DNA of 64,000 nt from Mesorhizobium shangrilense (GTDB taxonomy: Bacteria > Pseudomonadota > Alphaproteobacteria > Rhizobiales > Rhizobiaceae), in contig NZ_JBEWSZ010000001.1 of NCBI RefSeq assembly GCF_040537815.1, forward strand, positions 3,968,001 to 4,032,000. Direction: 5' to 3'. The notes beneath the pieces were generated by a model that had not been told where the DNA came from, searched no databases, and saw only the letters and a program-made list of their open reading frames with translations. A program made the position numbers and the translations under genes. This document shows, piece by piece, positions 34,779-44,305 of this stretch (positions are counted from its first letter, which is position 1; every line of letters starts with the position of its first letter).

Positions 34779-35555
34779 TCAGCCTCTCTGTTCGTGCGCC
34801 GCCGCGGCGCTGGTGTCGCCGCCGCCGACGATGCGGCCGACGACCTCGTTCATGTTGGTTTTCGCGGTGACCAGATTGGCCTCGGCGCGACCGTGGCGCA
34901 GCACCACGATGCGGTCGGTGACCGCCAGCACGTCGTTCAGCCTATGCGAGATCAGGATGACGGCGATGCCTTCCGACTTCAGCCGGCGGATGAGGTCGAG
35001 CACGCTTTGCACCTCACGCACAGCAAGGGCGGCCGTCGGCTCGTCCATGATGACAAGCCTGGGGTTGAAGGTCAGGGCGCGGGCGATCGCTACCGTCTGC
35101 TGCTGGCCGCCCGAGAACGAGCCGACCGGGCGGTTGATCGATGGCAGATGCGCGCCCAGCCGCTCGATCATTTTTGCTGCCTGGCGATCCATCTCGGCCT
35201 TGTCGACAAAGCCCGGAAACAGGCCGAACAGTCTCTTCACCGGCTCGCGGCCGAGGAAGATGTTGGCAGCCACGTCCTGCTGCTTGGCCAGCGACAGGTC
35301 CTGATAGATCATCTCGATGCCGAGCCGGCGCCGCTGGCCTGGGTCCAGCGGCAGGATGTCCCGGCCATCGAGCTGGATGGAGCCGGAATCGGCCCGGTAG
35401 ATGCCGGTGATGGTCTTCATCAGCGTCGACTTGCCGGCGCCATTGTCGCCGACCAGGCCGATCACTTCGCCGGCCTCGACCGACAGGTCGACGCCGTGCA
35501 GCACGTCGACCGCGCCGAAGCTTTTGCGGATGCCATTGAGGGCGAGAAGGGTCAT
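34779..35555 (-). CDS. sugar ABC transporter ATPase (single domain)
   Basis: A 258-residue ATPase with Walker A GDNGAGKST, signature FSGGQQQTVAIARAL and Walker B LVIMDEPTAAL. It has one ABC domain only, unlike the 500-residue RbsA type, as in the FrcA fructose transporter type. ATG 35555 overlaps the permease stop (ATGA). Energises the permease encoded just upstream. Confidence 0.9.
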   Translation of the reverse strand: MTLLALNGIRKSFGAVDVLHGVDLSVEAGEVIGLVGDNGAGKSTLMKTITGIYRADSGSIQLDGRDILPLDPGQRRRLGIEMIYQDLSLAKQQDVAANIFLGREPVKRLFGLFPGFVDKAEMDRQAAKMIERLGAHLPSINRPVGSFSGGQQQTVAIARALTFNPRLVIMDEPTAALAVREVQSVLDLIRRLKSEGIAVILISHRLNDVLAVTDRIVVLRHGRAEANLVTAKTNMNEVVGRIVGGGDTSAAAAHEQRG

Positions 35556-36523
35556 ACGCGCGACTCCTTGCGCACCTGATACTGGTCGATGAACACGGCC
35601 AGGATCAGCACGGCGCCGATCGCCATCTGCTGGTAGTAGGATTGGACCGCGAGCAACGTCAGCCCGTTCTGCAGCACGCCCATGATCAGCGCGCCGATCA
35701 TGGTGCCGAGGATCGAGGCGCGGCCACCGAACAGATTGGTGCCGCCGATGATGGCGGCGGTGATCGCGGTGAGCTCGTAGTTGATGCCGGCGGTCGGGTC
35801 GCCGGCATTGACGCGGGCGGTGAACAACAGACCGGCAAGGCCGGCGAGCGCTCCCGACAGCGTGTAGATGATGCGGCGATGATGCTCGACGCGGATGCCG
35901 GCGGCGCGCGCCGCACCCTCGCTGTCGCCGAGCGCCAGCGTGTGGCGGCCAAAGCGCGTGTAGGCGAGCAGGCAATGCGCGACGATCGCCGCCAGCACCA
36001 GGAGGATGACCGGCATCGGAATGCCGAACGGACGGCCTTGGCCGATGTATACGATTTCGGGCGGCAGGCCGTAGATCGCCCTGCCCTGCGAGATGACCAG
36101 CGCCAGCCCGCGCGCCAGGCCGAGCATGCCGAGCGTGACGATGAAGGCCGGCACGAAGGCGCGGGTGACCAGTTGGCCGTTTATGTAGCCGGCAATGCCG
36201 CCGGCGATGATGCAGGCGGCAACCGCCAGCGGCGACCACCAGCCGAGGTTCACCGCAACGAAGGCGCCGGCGACGCCGGACAAGCCCATGACCGAGCCCA
36301 GCGACAGGTCTAGCCCGCCCGAACCGATGACGAAGGTGGCGGCGATGGCCAGCACGCCGATCGTCGAGGTCGCGAGCAGGATGTTGAGGACATTGCTGAG
36401 CGACAGGAAATAGGGCGACAGCACCGCCATGACGGCGCTGAGCGCCAGGAGCACCAGCAGCGATTCCAGGCGAATGTGGAGCCGTTCGACGGATGCGCGC
36501 TGCACCCGGGACCAGAATGACAT
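35552..36523 (-). CDS. sugar ABC transporter permease (RbsC/AlsC type)
   Basis: A 323-residue BPD_transp_2 permease with 8-10 hydrophobic helices and the family motif GSGGLDLSLGSVMGLSGVAGAFVAV. Next to it are ATITAAIIGGTNLFGGRASILGT-like C-terminal blocks typical of RbsC. It forms the membrane channel for the solute-binding protein encoded before it in the operon. The 153-bp gap upstream contains the CTACTGC repeats. Confidence 0.9.
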   Translation of the reverse strand: MSFWSRVQRASVERLHIRLESLLVLLALSAVMAVLSPYFLSLSNVLNILLATSTIGVLAIAATFVIGSGGLDLSLGSVMGLSGVAGAFVAVNLGWWSPLAVAACIIAGGIAGYINGQLVTRAFVPAFIVTLGMLGLARGLALVISQGRAIYGLPPEIVYIGQGRPFGIPMPVILLVLAAIVAHCLLAYTRFGRHTLALGDSEGAARAAGIRVEHHRRIIYTLSGALAGLAGLLFTARVNAGDPTAGINYELTAITAAIIGGTNLFGGRASILGTMIGALIMGVLQNGLTLLAVQSYYQQMAIGAVLILAVFIDQYQVRKESRV

Positions 36524-36544
36524 TTGGTTGCACCTTTGAGAGAG

Positions 36545-36668
<124 letters not shown>

Positions 36669-36676
36669 TCCCCTTC

Positions 36677-37666
36677 CTACTTCACATACTCCAGCATCGG
36701 CTCCTTGCCGGCGTCGATCACGTCCTTGGTCAGCACCAGGGTCGGCACGGCGATGCTATCCTCGACCTTGTCGCCAGCCAGCGCCTTCTTGACGTTCTCG
36801 ACCGCCTGCTTGCCGACGAGGTAGGGCAGCTGCGCCACCGAGGCATTGAGGCGACCTTCCTTGATCGACTTGACCGCGTCGGAATTGCCGTCGACGCCGA
36901 TGATCGTCACCTGCGGGCCCTTGCCGGCGGCGTAGACGGATTCGACAGCACCCAGCGCCATGCCGTCATTGGCGCAGAAGATGGCGACGAGGTCGGGATG
37001 CGCCGTCAGCGTGTCGGTGGCGATCGAGGCGGCCTTGCCACGATCCCAGTCGCCCGGCAGCGAGGCGACGATCTGCAATCCAGGCGCCAATTCTTTCAGC
37101 TTGTCGGCAAAGCCCTTGGCGCGCTTCTCGCCGGTGATGTTGCCGGAAAGGCCCTCGATCACCAGCACCGGCCCCTTGGCGTCCTTGCCGAGCTTGGAGA
37201 CGAGATATTCGGCCCCTTGCGCGCCAGCTGCATTGTTGTCGGAGCCGATGTGGAAGGTGACCTTGATGCCTTCCTTGTCGAGCACCGCCTGATCGAGATT
37301 GTTGTCGAGATCGACGATCTTGATGCCGGCCTCCTGCGCCGTCTTCAGGCACGGCAGCAGATTGGTCGAGTTGATCGCCGCCGTGATCATCGCCGCCGGC
37401 TTGCGCTCCAGCATGGTGTTGCACAAATTGAGCTGCGGCTCGGCCGCCTGGTCGCTCTCAGCTGCCTGCTGGAAGATCTTCACGCCGGCTTCCTTGGCGC
37501 CGGCTTCGACGCCCTGGGCCATCGCGCCCCAGAACGGATTGGCCAGTGTCTTCATCAGCACGCCGTACTCGGCGTCGTCGGCCTTGGCTGCGGAGATGGC
37601 CGAGAACGCCATCGCGACGCCCAGAGCCAGAGTAAATCGATTTATCTTCAGAACGAACGATGTCAT
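36677..37666 (-). CDS. sugar ABC transporter substrate-binding protein (allose/ribose type)
   Basis: A 329-residue periplasmic protein. Residues 1-29 are a Sec signal ([19 protein letters not shown]). The mature part has the Peripla_BP_4 fold: [36 protein letters not shown] and [16 protein letters not shown]. The opening resembles D-allose-binding protein. The ATG at 37666 follows CAGGAGGAA. A perfect TAAATCGATTTA palindrome lies within the signal-peptide codons and matches LacI-region sites at 38860 and 38881. Confidence 0.88.
   Translation of the reverse strand: MTSFVLKINRFTLALGVAMAFSAISAAKADDAEYGVLMKTLANPFWGAMAQGVEAGAKEAGVKIFQQAAESDQAAEPQLNLCNTMLERKPAAMITAAINSTNLLPCLKTAQEAGIKIVDLDNNLDQAVLDKEGIKVTFHIGSDNNAAGAQGAEYLVSKLGKDAKGPVLVIEGLSGNITGEKRAKGFADKLKELAPGLQIVASLPGDWDRGKAASIATDTLTAHPDLVAIFCANDGMALGAVESVYAAGKGPQVTIIGVDGNSDAVKSIKEGRLNASVAQLPYLVGKQAVENVKKALAGDKVEDSIAVPTLVLTKDVIDAGKEPMLEYVK
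37633..37644. promoter_or_regulatory. putative LacI operator inside binding-protein gene
   Basis: TAAATCGATTTA is a perfect 12-bp palindrome in codons 8-12 of the binding-protein gene. The same core (TAAATCGATTT) occurs upstream of lacI. The position, just after the start codon, fits a roadblock or looping operator. Confidence 0.45.
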
Positions 37667-37744
37667 TGCCTTCCTCCTGTTGATGTCACGCGCCGCGAGC
37701 CAAAGCCAGGTCCGGCGCCTGCCTTCCGTCTTCGACAATGGGGG

Positions 37745-38806
37745 CTATTGTCGGTCTCCTCCCCCGGAATGCGGGCCGTTGCCTGGCGAGCCAACGGATT
37801 CCCGCATCAAAACCTGGCAGGGTTCGAGCCGTGCGGTAGGCTGGCCCTCCTCGCCCTCTATCCTGCGAAACAAAAGGTTCATCGCCTCGATGGCGATCTG
37901 CCGCACCGGCTGCACGACGGCGGCGATGGCCGGCCAGGTCACCTGCATCCATTCGGCGTCGTCGAAGCCGACCAGCGAGATGTCGTTGGGGCAATGCCAG
38001 CCGCGCCGGCGGAATTCGGAAAGCGCAACCAGCGTGCCCTTGAGCAGCAGCGAATAGACAGCTGTCGGCCGCTCGCCCCGCCCGAAATAGTCGCGCAAGG
38101 ATGCCCGCAGCGGCTCGACGCTGACCTCCGACAGGATGACGTCGATGCGGATCGACGGGTCGAGCGCCAGCGCCTGGCTGCGGAAGCCGTCGAGGCGGGC
38201 GCGCACCGTCGCCGCCTGTTCGGCCAGACCAATGACCAGCACATGGCGATGGCCCTTGCCGACCAGCATCCTTGCCACTTCGGCGCTGGCCGCCGCGCTG
38301 TCGGCGGACACCGTGTCGAAGGCATCGTCGGACAGCACGCGGTCGATCAGCACGCCGGTCATGCCGTTGGCTTTCATGAAGGCGGCCGCCGGACCATGCT
38401 CGTTGCGCACCGGCGCTAGCACCACGCCGGCTACCCGCCAGTCATGCATGCGGGCGAGGATTTCCTTTTCGCGCTCTTCGGATTCGCGGCTCGATGCCGC
38501 CACCAGCGTGTAGCCGCGCTGTTCTGCGAGGCTTTCGAGTTGCGTGACCATCTGGCCGAAAAACTCGCTTTCGAATTCCGGCATGATGGCGCCGATGATG
38601 CGGCGCTTGGCCCGGCGCATGTCGGACGCCAGCGGATCGACGCGGTAGCCCAATTGCTCGATGGCATCGAAGACGCGCTGCGCGTTTTCCGGCTTCACCG
38701 TGGTGACGCCGGCCATGACCTTGGAGACGGTGGCGGCGGACACGCCGGCGCGGCTTGCCACGTCGTGGATCGACGGACGCCGCTGCCGGGCTTCGCGATG
38801 CGCCAT
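37745..38806 (-). CDS. LacI-family transcriptional regulator
   Basis: A 353-residue repressor with the N-terminal LacI helix-turn-helix and hinge (SIHDVASRAGVSAATVSKVMAG, AIEQLGYRVDPLASDMRR) and a sugar-binding core (IGAIMPEFESEFFGQM, ISLVGFDDAEWM). It is the first gene of the operon that continues with the binding protein, permease, ATPase and epimerase, all on the minus strand. Likely autoregulated through the paired sites at 38860 and 38881. Confidence 0.92.
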   Translation of the reverse strand: MAHREARQRRPSIHDVASRAGVSAATVSKVMAGVTTVKPENAQRVFDAIEQLGYRVDPLASDMRRAKRRIIGAIMPEFESEFFGQMVTQLESLAEQRGYTLVAASSRESEEREKEILARMHDWRVAGVVLAPVRNEHGPAAAFMKANGMTGVLIDRVLSDDAFDTVSADSAAASAEVARMLVGKGHRHVLVIGLAEQAATVRARLDGFRSQALALDPSIRIDVILSEVSVEPLRASLRDYFGRGERPTAVYSLLLKGTLVALSEFRRRGWHCPNDISLVGFDDAEWMQVTWPAIAAVVQPVRQIAIEAMNLLFRRIEGEEGQPTARLEPCQVLMRESVGSPGNGPHSGGGDRQ

Positions 38807-39278
38807 TTGTCCTCCTCCCGAGGGCGGGACCTTGCATCATGCCCCACTGATGTAATGGATAAATCGATTTTTCGCAGTTGTAAATCGGTTAATCCGAGGC
38901 GTAGTCTGCGGTTCGCGTCGCCCAGAAACATACCATCGGGCTTGACCTGAGGAGAGAACCGGCTTGGGGCAATGTTCTTTGCTTTGATGATCCGCATCAA
39001 GACCCTGCGTATCGGTGCGCCTCGCCGGGCGGTGGCTGGCGAAGGCACGCCGGCAACCTATCAAAAAGCCTGCTCACCCGGCCCCTGCGTTCAACCCGGC
39101 GGCAGCCATGGTCGTCCGCGCCGAGCGAGGGAAAAACTTTCATTGACAGGCCAATGTCTGGTTGGTTGGCTTTCACACGGGGAAAGCATCTCCACGAACA
39201 AATCCCGCCAGACGAAAGGTTGGCGGGGCGAGTTATCCGGCCAAATTTGGGAACAGAGATCGTGTGGTGAACCGCAAT
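38807..39278. other. intergenic region upstream of lacI and glycosyltransferase gene
   Basis: No gene is supported in these 472 bp. The left part holds the AT-rich paired operator-like sites. The right part holds TTGACA at 39143 without a good -10. Base composition around 38850-38890 is clearly lower in GC than the surroundings. Confidence 0.4.
38860..38892. promoter_or_regulatory. paired LacI-type operator sites
   Basis: TAAATCGATTTT (38860-38871) and TAAATCGGTTAA (38881-38892) lie 21 bp apart, two helical turns, upstream of lacI. Both share the TAAATCG core with the perfect palindrome at 37633. This spacing is typical for cooperative repressor binding. Confidence 0.5.
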
Positions 39279-40226
39279 ATGTCCAATCTGTTGATTTGCG
39301 GTGTCTGTATGATCAAGGATGCGGTCGATCTCGTGCCTTTCCTATGTGGGCATTATCTGCGGATTGGTTTCGATCGGCTGGTGTTCATCGACGATGGGTC
39401 GACTGACGGAACCTACGAGGCGCTTCAATCGATCAGCCGTGCCTGCAACAAGATTGTTGTCGAGAAAACTGGCGACCCGGTCTACCGGCAGAAGCAAGTG
39501 ATGAATGAAGCTGCGAATACGGCGGTCGCCGACGGCTATCCGATCGTCTTCCCCTTCGACTCGGATGAGTTCTGGAACATTGATGCAGTACAGATCCGCA
39601 TCGCGGCGAAAGGGCCAGGCGTCTTCGTCGGTCGCTGGCTGCATTTCGTTCAGGATCGTGGCCAAACCGGGTTCAGCCGGCGGGGCTTGCTCAATGTACG
39701 ATATCGGGCTCCAGTGTTTGCCGACACATCGCCCGCAACGGTAGAACGCTACGAACGATCGTTCGTTTGTTCGAGTATGCCCAAGATTGGCTTCAGAGCC
39801 GACGGGCCAGTCCATATAGACTGGGGTCAGCACCAGCTTCTGGGCAACTCCTGGCCAACGCTTGCAGACAGCCTGGAAGTGTTTCACCTGCCTTTGCGGG
39901 CCGCCGCCGCCATCGATTTGCGAGTGGCTCTAGCTGAAAGAACATTGGTAGGGCGCGAGCCCGGGCATAACTGGCAGGCACGTTTCTTTCGCGAGGCCGC
40001 CAAAGCCGGCAAGCAGGCTGTCGTCTGGGCGTCAAACAGCGCCAGCAAAGACGGCTTTCTCGATCTTCCAGGTGCGAGAGTCATGCTGATCGAGGATTGT
40101 CGCCTGGGCCTGGCTCTGCGGCAGGCCTGGCGTTACATGCTGCTTCACTATCCGGTTCAGATGTTCCGCCTGCCGGCCGAACCATCGGCGTGGTGGCCAT
40201 GCCATTCGAAGGTCAGGGGCCGATAG
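39279..40226 (+). CDS. GT2-type glycosyltransferase
   Basis: A 315-residue protein of the Glyco_tranf_2_4 group: LLICGVCMIKDAVDLVPFLCGHYLRIGFDRLVFIDDGSTDGTYEAL, with a DSDEFW motif (FPFDSDEFWN) for metal and donor binding. No signal peptide or membrane helix. Start ATG 39279; GTG 39264 and 39267 just upstream are alternatives. It stands alone between a sugar operon and a dehydrogenase gene. Acceptor unknown. The sequence around it is less GC-rich than its neighbours, which hints at transfer. Confidence 0.75.
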   Translation: MSNLLICGVCMIKDAVDLVPFLCGHYLRIGFDRLVFIDDGSTDGTYEALQSISRACNKIVVEKTGDPVYRQKQVMNEAANTAVADGYPIVFPFDSDEFWNIDAVQIRIAAKGPGVFVGRWLHFVQDRGQTGFSRRGLLNVRYRAPVFADTSPATVERYERSFVCSSMPKIGFRADGPVHIDWGQHQLLGNSWPTLADSLEVFHLPLRAAAAIDLRVALAERTLVGREPGHNWQARFFREAAKAGKQAVVWASNSASKDGFLDLPGARVMLIEDCRLGLALRQAWRYMLLHYPVQMFRLPAEPSAWWPCHSKVRGR

Positions 40227-40302
40227 TGCGGCCAGTCGCTCGATCCGAACCAAACATTCTGTCTGAGGGGCGCGACAGTGATCGCGCCGGGAGGAATTTG
40301 TC

Positions 40303-41334
40303 ATGTCCAACAGCGCCTTGCCGCTGGTGATCAGCGCGCCGGAACCACGCACGCTCGACCTCATCTTCACGCCACCGCAACTGGCACGCCTGCGGGCCAA
40401 CTACCGCATTGTCGAGACGACGGCCGATGGCGTGGCGAAACTGCCGGCCGATGTGCTGGCGGAGGCCCGCTACATCGTCGGCCAGCCGCCGATCACGCCG
40501 GAAACGCTGGAGACAATGAAGGCGCTGCGCTGCGTCTTCAATGTCGAGACCAATTTGCTCAACAACATGCCCTATGAGACGCTTTTTGCGCGCGGCATCC
40601 ATGTCGTCACCACCGGGCTGGTATTCGCCGAGCCGGTGGCCGAGCTTGGCCTTGCCATGGCGCTCAACCTCGCCCGCAACATCGTCGATGCCGATCTCGC
40701 TTTCCGGCAGGGCAAGGAGCTTTGGGGCGGTGACGGCAACCAGACGGCGCAGCTTTTGTCCGGCGCCGACGTTGGCATCATCGGCTTCGGCGATCTCGGC
40801 CGCGCGCTGAACCGGCTGCTGTCCGGCTTCCGCACCCGCACGAAAGTCTTCGACCCTTGGCTGCCGCCGTCGATCCTGATCGACAATGGCGTCGCGCCGG
40901 CTTCGCTGGACGAGGTGCTGTCGCAGAGCGATTTCGTTTTCGTCGTCGCCTCGGTGACATCAGAGAACCAAGGGTTTCTCGGCGCCGATGCCTTTGCCAG
41001 CATGCGCAAGGGCGCCGCCTTCATCCTGCTCAGCCGCGCCGGCGTCGTCGACTTCCCCGCCCTGATGGCGGCGGTGAAGAGCGGCCACATCGTCGCCGCC
41101 AGCGACGTCTTTCCGGAAGAACCGCTAGCGCAGGACCATCCAGTGCGCGACCTGCCCGGCTTCCTGCGCTCGGCCCATCGCGCCGGCGCGCTCGACATCG
41201 CCTTCAAGCGCATGGGCGATATGGTGCTGGAGGACATGGACCTGATCGACCGCGGCCTGCCGCCGCTGCGCTCCAAACGCGCCGAGCGCGAGACGGTGTC
41301 GCGGATGCGTTCCAAGCCGGTGGACAAGAATTGA
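40303..41334 (+). CDS. D-isomer-specific 2-hydroxyacid dehydrogenase
   Basis: A 343-residue NAD(P)-dependent dehydrogenase. The Rossmann motif is GIIGFGDLGRALNRLL; the catalytic arginine, glutamate and histidine are in LLSRAGVVD, DVFPEEPL and RSAHRAGA. N-terminal and C-terminal parts form the substrate domain. It interconverts a 2-hydroxyacid and its 2-oxoacid; no neighbour gives the substrate. ATG 40303 with an upstream GGGAGG. Confidence 0.85.
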   Translation: MSNSALPLVISAPEPRTLDLIFTPPQLARLRANYRIVETTADGVAKLPADVLAEARYIVGQPPITPETLETMKALRCVFNVETNLLNNMPYETLFARGIHVVTTGLVFAEPVAELGLAMALNLARNIVDADLAFRQGKELWGGDGNQTAQLLSGADVGIIGFGDLGRALNRLLSGFRTRTKVFDPWLPPSILIDNGVAPASLDEVLSQSDFVFVVASVTSENQGFLGADAFASMRKGAAFILLSRAGVVDFPALMAAVKSGHIVAASDVFPEEPLAQDHPVRDLPGFLRSAHRAGALDIAFKRMGDMVLEDMDLIDRGLPPLRSKRAERETVSRMRSKPVDKN

Positions 41335-41372
41335 GACGAGCGCCCTGAGGCTGCCTGCGCCTCGCTCATGCC

Positions 41373-41545
41373 CTACCGCAGATACCCGACCACGAGACGG
41401 ATGGCCTCCTCGACGAGCGCTTCGATTGCTTGCTTCGAGAGCTTTTCGGGGGCGTTCAGAACCGCGGTGTAGGCCAGCGCCTCTATCGATGTCACCGACA
41501 CGAAGACCGCCATGCCGAGGTCAGCTATGCGCAGCTCATCGCTGT
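41373..41545 (-). pseudogene. TetR regulator C-terminal remnant
   Basis: A frame of about 57 codons reads HSDELRIADLGMAVFVSV, then IEALAYTAVLNAPEKL and LVEEAIRLVVGYLR-stop. This is the C-terminal end of the common TetR ligand-domain pattern. The DNA-binding domain and a start codon are missing, so this is a relic. It lies after the dehydrogenase gene, in the opposite direction. Confidence 0.65.
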
Positions 41546-41739
41546 GGGCTTCGAAGCCGCACAATTATCTGGGACTGCCGACGCCTGAAGGCTGCGATGC
41601 GCGTGCAATCATCCTGCGCACCGCCGCCAAGGGATTGATGTAGGAGACGGAAAACCAAGCGAATGTGGAACCTTTGCACGGCACCTGAGTTTCCCACCCG
41701 GATCGTCTCCCATTCGATCCTGAACTCCTCCAATCAATA

Positions 41740-41771
41740 CCCCGCCAAGCTCCCTGCTGGCGGGGTTTTTT
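41740..41771 (+). terminator. rho-independent terminator, orphan
   Basis: CCCCGCCA (41740-41747) and TGGCGGGG (41758-41765) form a perfect 8-bp stem followed by TTTTTT. No supported gene ends within 350 bp upstream on this strand; the nearest is the dehydrogenase at 41334. A small RNA ending here is possible. Confidence 0.85.
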
Positions 41772-41887
41772 GTATCTGGCTGCGACACGCCGACTGTCGG
41801 AGAACAAAACCAATCCAAGGCTGAATCCGATCACCCTTGTCGGACACGCCGATGCCGGAACAGCCAGGGGTGCGCTTCTCGCAAGCC

Positions 41888-42172
41888 CTACGCCTTGTTC
41901 GCCGACCGACGCGATGTCGCATAGAGGATGGCGAAGCCGACTACGCCACCGATGGCGTATTTGATCCAGGCAGTGAGATAGTCGACGGCTCCGTCTTGGC
42001 TGGATATATACAGGGCGGCGCCGGCAAACGTCATGGCCGTGATGCCCAGCGCGTAGGATGTAACAAGTCCGATGCCCATGACCTTCCTCAACAGCCACGC
42101 CACCAACGCCCCTGTCAGCGCCATGAAAAAGGCCACGCCCAAAAGCTCTGCTATGAACCCCGGTGAAATCAT
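41888..42172 (-). CDS. small membrane protein, three helices
   Basis: A 94-residue hydrophobic protein with helices at about 5-28 (FIAELLGVAFFMALTGALVAWLL), 32-55 (GIGLVTSYALGITAMTFAGAALYI) and 67-85 (AWIKYAIGGVVGFAILYAT). No family was recognised. It ends at 41888, after the orphan terminator. ATG 42172 follows a purine-rich GGGGGAGAG ribosome site. Confidence 0.65.
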   Translation of the reverse strand: MISPGFIAELLGVAFFMALTGALVAWLLRKVMGIGLVTSYALGITAMTFAGAALYISSQDGAVDYLTAWIKYAIGGVVGFAILYATSRRSANKA

Positions 42173-42326
42173 TGTCTCTCCCCCTATCCCAATTCAGAGA
42201 GTACCTGTTCGGACCGGGAATTGCAACCATGACGGGTATTTATCTGCAGACTTTCTCCTCAATGCTACCTGCCCTGATGCCGTTCCGAAGCGGCCCGCAG
42301 GCCGTTGACCAAGGGCCATAACGAAA

Positions 42327-42347
42327 TGGCCCGGCAAAGCCGGGCCA
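42327..42347 (-). terminator. terminator of sugar ABC operon
   Basis: TGGCCCGGC, loop AAA, GCCGGGCCA: a perfect 9-bp stem, 32 bp after the binding-protein stop and followed on the minus strand by TTTCGTTAT. Confidence 0.75.
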
Positions 42348-42379
42348 AACCGTAGGTTGTCAAGAGACAGCTCCGCAAA

Positions 42380-43315
42380 TCAGAAAGCGGGCTTGGTGGT
42401 CTCGACGTTCTCCTTGGTGACGACGGTCAGCGGGATCGGGATGCGATCCTTGACATCCTTGCCGTCGAGGATCTCGGCCATGGTGTTGATGGCGAGCTTG
42501 CCGTCCTCGTCGGGCGACTGGACGATGGTCGAATACATCTCGCCGGACTTGATCGACTCGAAGGCGTCCTTCTGGCCGTTGATGCCGACGATCGGCGGCG
42601 TCGGCTTGCCGGGGTTGGCTTCCTTCCAGGCGTCGATGAAACCCCGCGCCATGGTGTCGTCATTGGCGTAGACGCCGTTGATCTTGTCGCCGAAGCGGGT
42701 GATCAGGTCGCGGCTGGCGACCAGCGCCTTCTGCTGATCGAAGTCGGCGTTGACGGTGTCGAGCACCTCGATCTTGCTGCCGAGTTTCTTGAGGTGATCG
42801 ACGAAGCCGCCGACGCGCCCGATCGTGGTGCCGTTGCCGGCCTGGCCGGCGATGACGATCACCGCGCCCTCGCCCTTCAGCGCCGTGTTCAGCGAATCGG
42901 CCGCCATCTTGCCTTCCTCGTAGACGTCGGGACCGGTGAACGACTTGATGAACGGCTTGGCCTGGTCGCTCATCGGCGAGTTGATGAGGATGGCCGGTAT
43001 GTTGGCCTGCTGCGCGCGCGCCAGCGCGGGGATATAGGCCTGCGGGTCGAGCGGCCACAGGATGATGCCGTCGGCCTTGCGGGCGATGCAGGTGTTGAGC
43101 TGCTCGGTGCCGGTCTGGACATCGAAATTCTGGCTGAGGCCGAGCACCTCGATTCCGAGTTCCTTGGCGCGCGCTTCGAGCGCCTTGTTTGCCGGCGTCG
43201 CATAGGCATGCGAGTCGGCGGCCGTTACGTAGCAGACCGTCTTGGCCTCGGCCCAGCCGGCTGAAGCCAATAGCGCCATGGCGCTGATAAGCAATGCGGT
43301 TTTCCTGGTAGTCAT
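42380..43315 (-). CDS. sugar ABC transporter substrate-binding protein (RbsB type)
   Basis: A 311-residue periplasmic protein with a Sec signal (residues 1-24, LLISAMALLASAGWAEA) and a Peripla_BP_4 fold: VCYVTAADSHAYATPANKAL, ADGIILWPLDPQAYIPAL, GVYANDDTMARGFIDAW. It is the last gene of an ATPase-permease-permease-binding protein operon on the minus strand, under a GntR-linked promoter at 46858. The pathway genes suggest a 6-deoxyhexose or similar substrate. Confidence 0.9.
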   Translation of the reverse strand: MTTRKTALLISAMALLASAGWAEAKTVCYVTAADSHAYATPANKALEARAKELGIEVLGLSQNFDVQTGTEQLNTCIARKADGIILWPLDPQAYIPALARAQQANIPAILINSPMSDQAKPFIKSFTGPDVYEEGKMAADSLNTALKGEGAVIVIAGQAGNGTTIGRVGGFVDHLKKLGSKIEVLDTVNADFDQQKALVASRDLITRFGDKINGVYANDDTMARGFIDAWKEANPGKPTPPIVGINGQKDAFESIKSGEMYSTIVQSPDEDGKLAINTMAEILDGKDVKDRIPIPLTVVTKENVETTKPAF

Positions 43316-43342
43316 GGTTTCCTCCTTTTGAATGCTATTTTT

Positions 43343-44305
43343 TCAGGCAGAGACGGCTGCCCGTGTGTTGGCCCGCGCGGTCGTCCTGACCGTGCGGTCG
43401 AGAACGACGAGCAGAATGAGAATGAGGCCGGCGACGACCTGCTGGACGTAGGCGGGGACGGACTGGAACTCCATCGCGGTGGTCAGCGAGGCGATGGTGA
43501 GCACGCCGCCGAGCGTGCCCAGCGCCGAGCCCCGGCCGCCCTCGAGGCGCGTGCCGCCGACGACCACCGCCGCGATCACCGAGACGGTCAGTTCCGAACC
43601 GAACATCGGCGAGCCTGTGTTGGTGGCAAGGCTCTGCAGCACGCCCGCGACCCCCGCCAGCGTGCTGGCGAAGACGAAGCCGAGAAACACCATCTTGCCA
43701 GACGAGATGCCGCTGGCCTCGGCGGCGATCGCATTCGAGCCGACGGCGAACAGATTGCGGCCGGACACGGTGCGGGTCAGCCAGAAATGCAGGAGCAGGA
43801 TGGCGGCCAGGAACAGCGCGCTGCGCACGGTGAAGATGTCGAAATAGATCTTGGCCAGCGCCAGCGAGAACATGATGTCGGTGCCCGACACTGGCTGGCT
43901 GGCGGTGATCCAGTGCGCGATAGACCGGAAGATCAGCATGGTGGCCAGCGTCGCTACCAGCGAATTGACCTTGAAGCCGACGGACAGGATGCCGTTCAGT
44001 GCACCGGCGGCCGCTCCGGTCAGAACGCCGACGCATGCTGCCGGCCAAAGCCCCAGGCTCGGCTGCAGCTGGATCGAGACGATGCCCGCCAATGCAAACA
44101 CCGCGCCGCCTGACAGATCGATCTGGCCAGCGATCAGCAGGACCGTCAGGCCGATGGCGATGATGCCGATGGTCGAGCTGCGGTCGAGGCCAAGGCCGAG
44201 CGTGGTCAGGCTGAGGAAGCCCGGCACCAGCAGCGAGGCGACGATGAGCGTGAGGCCGAGGATGAGCGCGACCCGGTAGCGGGCGATTTGCGAGAGGAGA
44301 GCCAT
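43343..44305 (-). CDS. sugar ABC transporter permease 2
   Basis: A 320-residue BPD_transp_2 permease with 8-10 membrane helices and the motif GQIDLSGGAVFALAGIVSI. The start is ATG 44305, sharing one base with the preceding permease stop (TGATG). Two different permeases in one operon point to a heterodimeric channel. Confidence 0.9.
   Translation of the reverse strand: MALLSQIARYRVALILGLTLIVASLLVPGFLSLTTLGLGLDRSSTIGIIAIGLTVLLIAGQIDLSGGAVFALAGIVSIQLQPSLGLWPAACVGVLTGAAAGALNGILSVGFKVNSLVATLATMLIFRSIAHWITASQPVSGTDIMFSLALAKIYFDIFTVRSALFLAAILLLHFWLTRTVSGRNLFAVGSNAIAAEASGISSGKMVFLGFVFASTLAGVAGVLQSLATNTGSPMFGSELTVSVIAAVVVGGTRLEGGRGSALGTLGGVLTIASLTTAMEFQSVPAYVQQVVAGLILILLVVLDRTVRTTARANTRAAVSA

Noticed and set aside
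34783..36533. Open frame continuing upstream of the ABC ATPase gene through the permease region
   Set aside because: The part before 35555 is out of frame with the permease and has shadow composition; the ATPase begins at ATG 35555.
39143..39171. TTGACA as the promoter of the glycosyltransferase gene
   Set aside because: No acceptable -10 sequence lies 16-18 bp downstream, so the match to -35 alone is not enough.
41539..41643. Plus-strand frame ending NYLGLPTPEGCDARAIILRTAAKGLM-stop
   Set aside because: It looks protein-like and may be another gene relic beside the TetR remnant, but I do not recognise the family and no start or upstream domain is present.
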